DNA from: Chrysomallon squamiferum
Taxonomy: Eukaryota > Mollusca > Gastropoda > Neomphalida > Peltospiridae
Assembly: GCA_012295275.1 (NCBI GenBank)
Contig: CM022673.1
Location: 8,185,311 to 8,247,810 of the forward strand
Direction of reading: 5' to 3'
Length of the DNA: 62,500 nucleotides
Part shown: positions 60,405 to 62,500 of the stretch, in pieces
Numbering within the stretch: position 1 is the first letter of the stretch
Layout of the letters: the number at the start of each line of letters is the position of its first letter
Position numbers and translations under genes: made by a program
Notes under the pieces: model-generated
The model's input: the letters and a program-made list of their open reading frames with translations, nothing else
What the model was told of the DNA's origin: nothing
Databases searched by the model: none

Positions 60405-62500
60405 ACAAGTATATTAAATCCATCATTAACCCTCTGTTTAATGTAATATAATAATGTTTAATACAACATTTAGAAGTCTATTTGATAAACATAATTATAA
60501 TGTTCTAATTAATGTAATGCACATTGTCTATTTAATGCAACATATATAAGTGTATTTAATTCAGCGTTAATCCTCTGTCTAATGTGTTTTTAATGTGCTT
60601 TTAATCCACCGTTATATTTACTGTAACGTCCACCGTTGAAGTTAATATTTTATACATCGTTATAACTATTGTATCTCTCCCTTCACGTGTTACTTAATAA
60701 AAAAAAATTCAGGTTGTCTCCCATCATTATTCTTTTTTGTTCTGGTTGTCTCCCTTCATTTATTTATACTGTTTATCTGTAGTCAGTTGTTCAGCGTGTT
60801 ACCTTCTATTCGTCCGTAGATATCTTTATTTGGTCTTGTTCTTGTTTCTATGTATATATTTTTATATTTTTATATTTTTATTTTTGTTGTTGTTGTTTGT
60901 TTGTTGTTGTTGTTGTTGTTGCCATTTTATTTTCTTTATTGTATTTAATGTCGATATTCACCGCTAATTTGAACGTAACATCCAAACTTTACTTAGCATA
61001 ACAAACATTAAAAACAACTATTTAATGTAACATGCTCCTTTATAGTTTATATTATTCTTAATGATAAATATAACGTGCTAACCAAATAGCTCTGCAATTC
61101 AGATGTAAAAAAATACAGTATCCAGACAACCTTCCCGACACGAGCGTCATCGTCTGTTTCCACAACGAGGCTTGGAGCGTGCTTCTTAGAACAGTGCACA
61201 GCGTGATCAGCAAGTCACCGCCAAATCTTCTTAAGGAAATTATTCTTGTTGATGACTTTTCTGATTTAGGTGAGAAAGGCAGATATACTGACACATGAAT
61301 ACACAAAGAGGCATAATCTTCATTCATGTACATACAGCAATGCTAATGGATGCACTTGTATGTTTGTATGTATCTCTATGCATACATCCATATATATATA
61401 TATAGAGAGAGAGGCATATAAAGGCATACAAACATACATATATACATACATACGTACGTACATATTCATTAGAATCATTTGCATTAATTTATATTTATTT
61501 ATTTTACTTTATTTTATTTTAATCTCAAAATAATTACACTGAAGTAACTGAATCTCCCTCTCTGTCTCTCTGTCACTTTCTGTGTCTCTCTCTGTCTATT
61601 TGTGTGTCTGACTCTCTGTCTGACTCTCTGTCTGCCTATCTCTCTCTCTCTGCCTCTCTCTCTCTCTCTCTCTACATATATATATATATATATATATTAA
61701 TCTTTCTTTCGTTTAGATTTTCTAGGCGCTCCTCTTGACCAGTACATGGCGCGTTTTCCCAAAGTGAGGATCATCCACGCGAAAGAGAGGCTAGGACTGA
61801 TCCGAGGACGAATTGTGGGGACGACAGCAGCAACGGGGACAGTACTCACCTTCCTTGACTCACACATCGAGTGTCAGAACGGTGAGTAAAGTCTGTTTAA
61901 TTGTTTTCTTGTTGTTAAACATAATTAATAATTATTTTAATGGTGTTAGATATATTTGTTATCAGCACATTTTGATACTGTGATTATACTGGCCTTGTTA
62001 CAGTTTTTAATGCTTCTACAATACTATTATTTATGATACTAGTAATAATGAAGCAATTAGTGATATAATATTACACTTTTTATACTACAACAGCACTGTG
62101 ATTGTTGATAATGCATTTGTTATTGTGTTATTAAATATTATTAATAATACTAACTAAAACTAAAACTAAAACAAACATAAAATTACAATCAAACAGGAAA
62201 AGTACAACAAAAAAAAATGAAGATAGTATAATTTGCCTTAACGGTATCACACATCAGCTTTAGCTTTGTCTCATTTCTGTATTCGTTTGTTCAGGCTGGC
62301 TGGAACCACTGTTGGAGCGGGTGGCTCTGGGCTGGAATCACGTGGCCTGGCCTAACATACCCACGATCGACAAAGACACGTTCGAGTTCCAGTACATCTC
62401 GGCTGACGTCGAACAGATCGGCGGCTTCTACTGGAACATGATGTTCCACTGGATTCACGTCCCCGACGACATTCGCAAAACTCAGAAACATATTTATTCT
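57373..62500 (+). CDS. Polypeptide N-acetylgalactosaminyltransferase (GALNT-like), 5' part of gene
   Basis: Exons 57326-59549, 60032-60185, 61103-61269, 61717-61881 and 62295 to beyond the edge join in frame, apart from one break in the first. The product is a Golgi type II membrane enzyme that would start mucin-type O-glycosylation by moving GalNAc from UDP-GalNAc to Ser/Thr. Visible parts are a basic cytoplasmic tail, one membrane segment ([18 protein letters not shown]), a stem of about 650 residues, and the catalytic motifs [59 protein letters not shown] (DxH metal site) and [10 protein letters not shown]. The stem is far longer than the usual stem. The last visible exon diverges from the usual continuation after GWLEPLL. 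The second catalytic block and the lectin domain lie outside the window. Confidence 0.85.
57990..58460 (+). repeat. Degenerate KGDx/NHDLP stem repeats
   Basis: Short units built on AAGGGAGATAA and AAGGGAGACAA encode [17 protein letters not shown] and KGDKQDQQL in irregular order. Three adjacent KGDKHDLQL units near 58160-58230 are almost identical. Confidence 0.85.
58841..59434 (+). repeat. Eleven 54-bp tandem units in the stem
   Basis: Eleven in-frame copies of the 18-residue unit [18 protein letters not shown] occupy exactly 594 bases. Variants are QIT in unit 1, DAP in units 3 and 5, GNL with QAM in unit 10 and GNL with LAK in unit 11. The unit has almost no Ser or Thr, so it is not itself a mucin-type acceptor. 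Confidence 0.95.
59851..60406. repeat. (CA)n arrays in GALNT-like introns
   Basis: CA runs at about 59851-59909 (intron 1) and 60335-60400 (intron 2). Confidence 0.9.
60032..60185 (+). CDS. GALNT-like exon 2
   Basis: The acceptor AACTTCTACAG precedes 60032. The exon encodes [10 protein letters not shown], then [35 protein letters not shown] and a partial Glu codon. The donor GA|GTGGGT at 60186 is chosen because it joins to the next exon as GAA-TGT, giving the conserved Cys in PDHRREEC. The nearby alternative GTAACA breaks the frame. Confidence 0.85.
61103..61269 (+). CDS. GALNT-like exon 3 (start of catalytic domain)
   Basis: The acceptor GCAATTCAG ends at 61102. The exon encodes [34 protein letters not shown] and [14 protein letters not shown], the N-terminal part of the GT-A glycosyltransferase fold (family GT27). 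It ends in phase 1 before GTGAGA. Confidence 0.9.
61555..61697. repeat. (CT)-rich and (TA)n repeat in intron 3
   Basis: Degenerate CTCTGT and CT units pass into TA units just before the exon 4 acceptor. Confidence 0.85.
61717..61881 (+). CDS. GALNT-like exon 4 (UDP-GalNAc and metal binding)
   Basis: The acceptor CTTTCGTTTAG ends at 61716. The exon encodes [30 protein letters not shown] and [18 protein letters not shown] matches the DxH metal-binding motif of GalNAc-transferases. It ends in phase 1 before GTGAGT. Confidence 0.92.
62295..62500 (+). CDS. GALNT-like exon 5, truncated by the window edge
   Basis: The acceptor TCGTTTGTTCAG ends at 62294. [14 protein letters not shown] is standard for the family. 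The following [20 protein letters not shown] and [15 protein letters not shown] keep the TFE/GGF spacing of GalNAc-transferases but not the usual VCPIID word. The frame is open at the edge. Confidence 0.88.

Overview
The window is nuclear DNA of an animal, not a prokaryote. Genes are split by long introns with GT/AG borders, the background is AT-rich, and simple repeats are everywhere: (AAT)n, (GA/CT)n, (CA/GT)n, (CATA)n and A or T tracts. A GalNAc-transferase with a low-complexity stem and this microsatellite load would fit a lophotrochozoan, probably a mollusc. That placement is inference.

Layout. Bases 31-146 are the last coding exon of an unidentified plus-strand gene, with a poly(A) signal at 407. 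From about 430 to 19.7 kb I find no convincing gene. This part holds microsatellites, a decaying 32-bp minisatellite (17.59-17.84 kb), a diverged inverted repeat pair (3.8 and 5.9 kb) and several GC-richer unique islands. Between 26.06 and 20.0 kb, on the minus strand, lies HLH gene A: a TATA-type promoter, a probable 5'UTR exon and three coding exons (127 aa). Between 42.9 and about 50.2 kb, on the plus strand, lies HLH gene B: three coding exons (128 aa) and a probably multi-exon 3'UTR. A and B are paralogues facing away from each other. They share protein length, intron positions and intron phases, and both have a donor site just after the stop codon. The roughly 17 kb between them, and the introns of both genes, contain GC-richer islands with CGTGGGAA (CSL/Su(H)-type) motifs next to CAGATG or CAGGTG E-boxes.

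From 57.3 kb to the right edge lies the 5' half of a polypeptide GalNAc-transferase gene: a type II membrane anchor, an unusually long Asn/Gln/Lys/Asp/Gly-rich repeat stem with eleven 54-bp units, then catalytic exons running off the edge. One frame break lies in the stem at 57683-57708. A fragment of the stem repeats is also present about 3 kb upstream, at 54829-54994, inside a (CATA)n microsatellite.

The main discovery candidate is the divergent HLH pair. Both proteins lack the Glu that contacts the E-box in canonical bHLH proteins. They look like Id-like or orphan HLH factors and may be controlled by Notch/CSL plus proneural E-box modules. Gene structures come from reading frames and splice signals seen here. 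Family labels come from motif recognition, with no database search.
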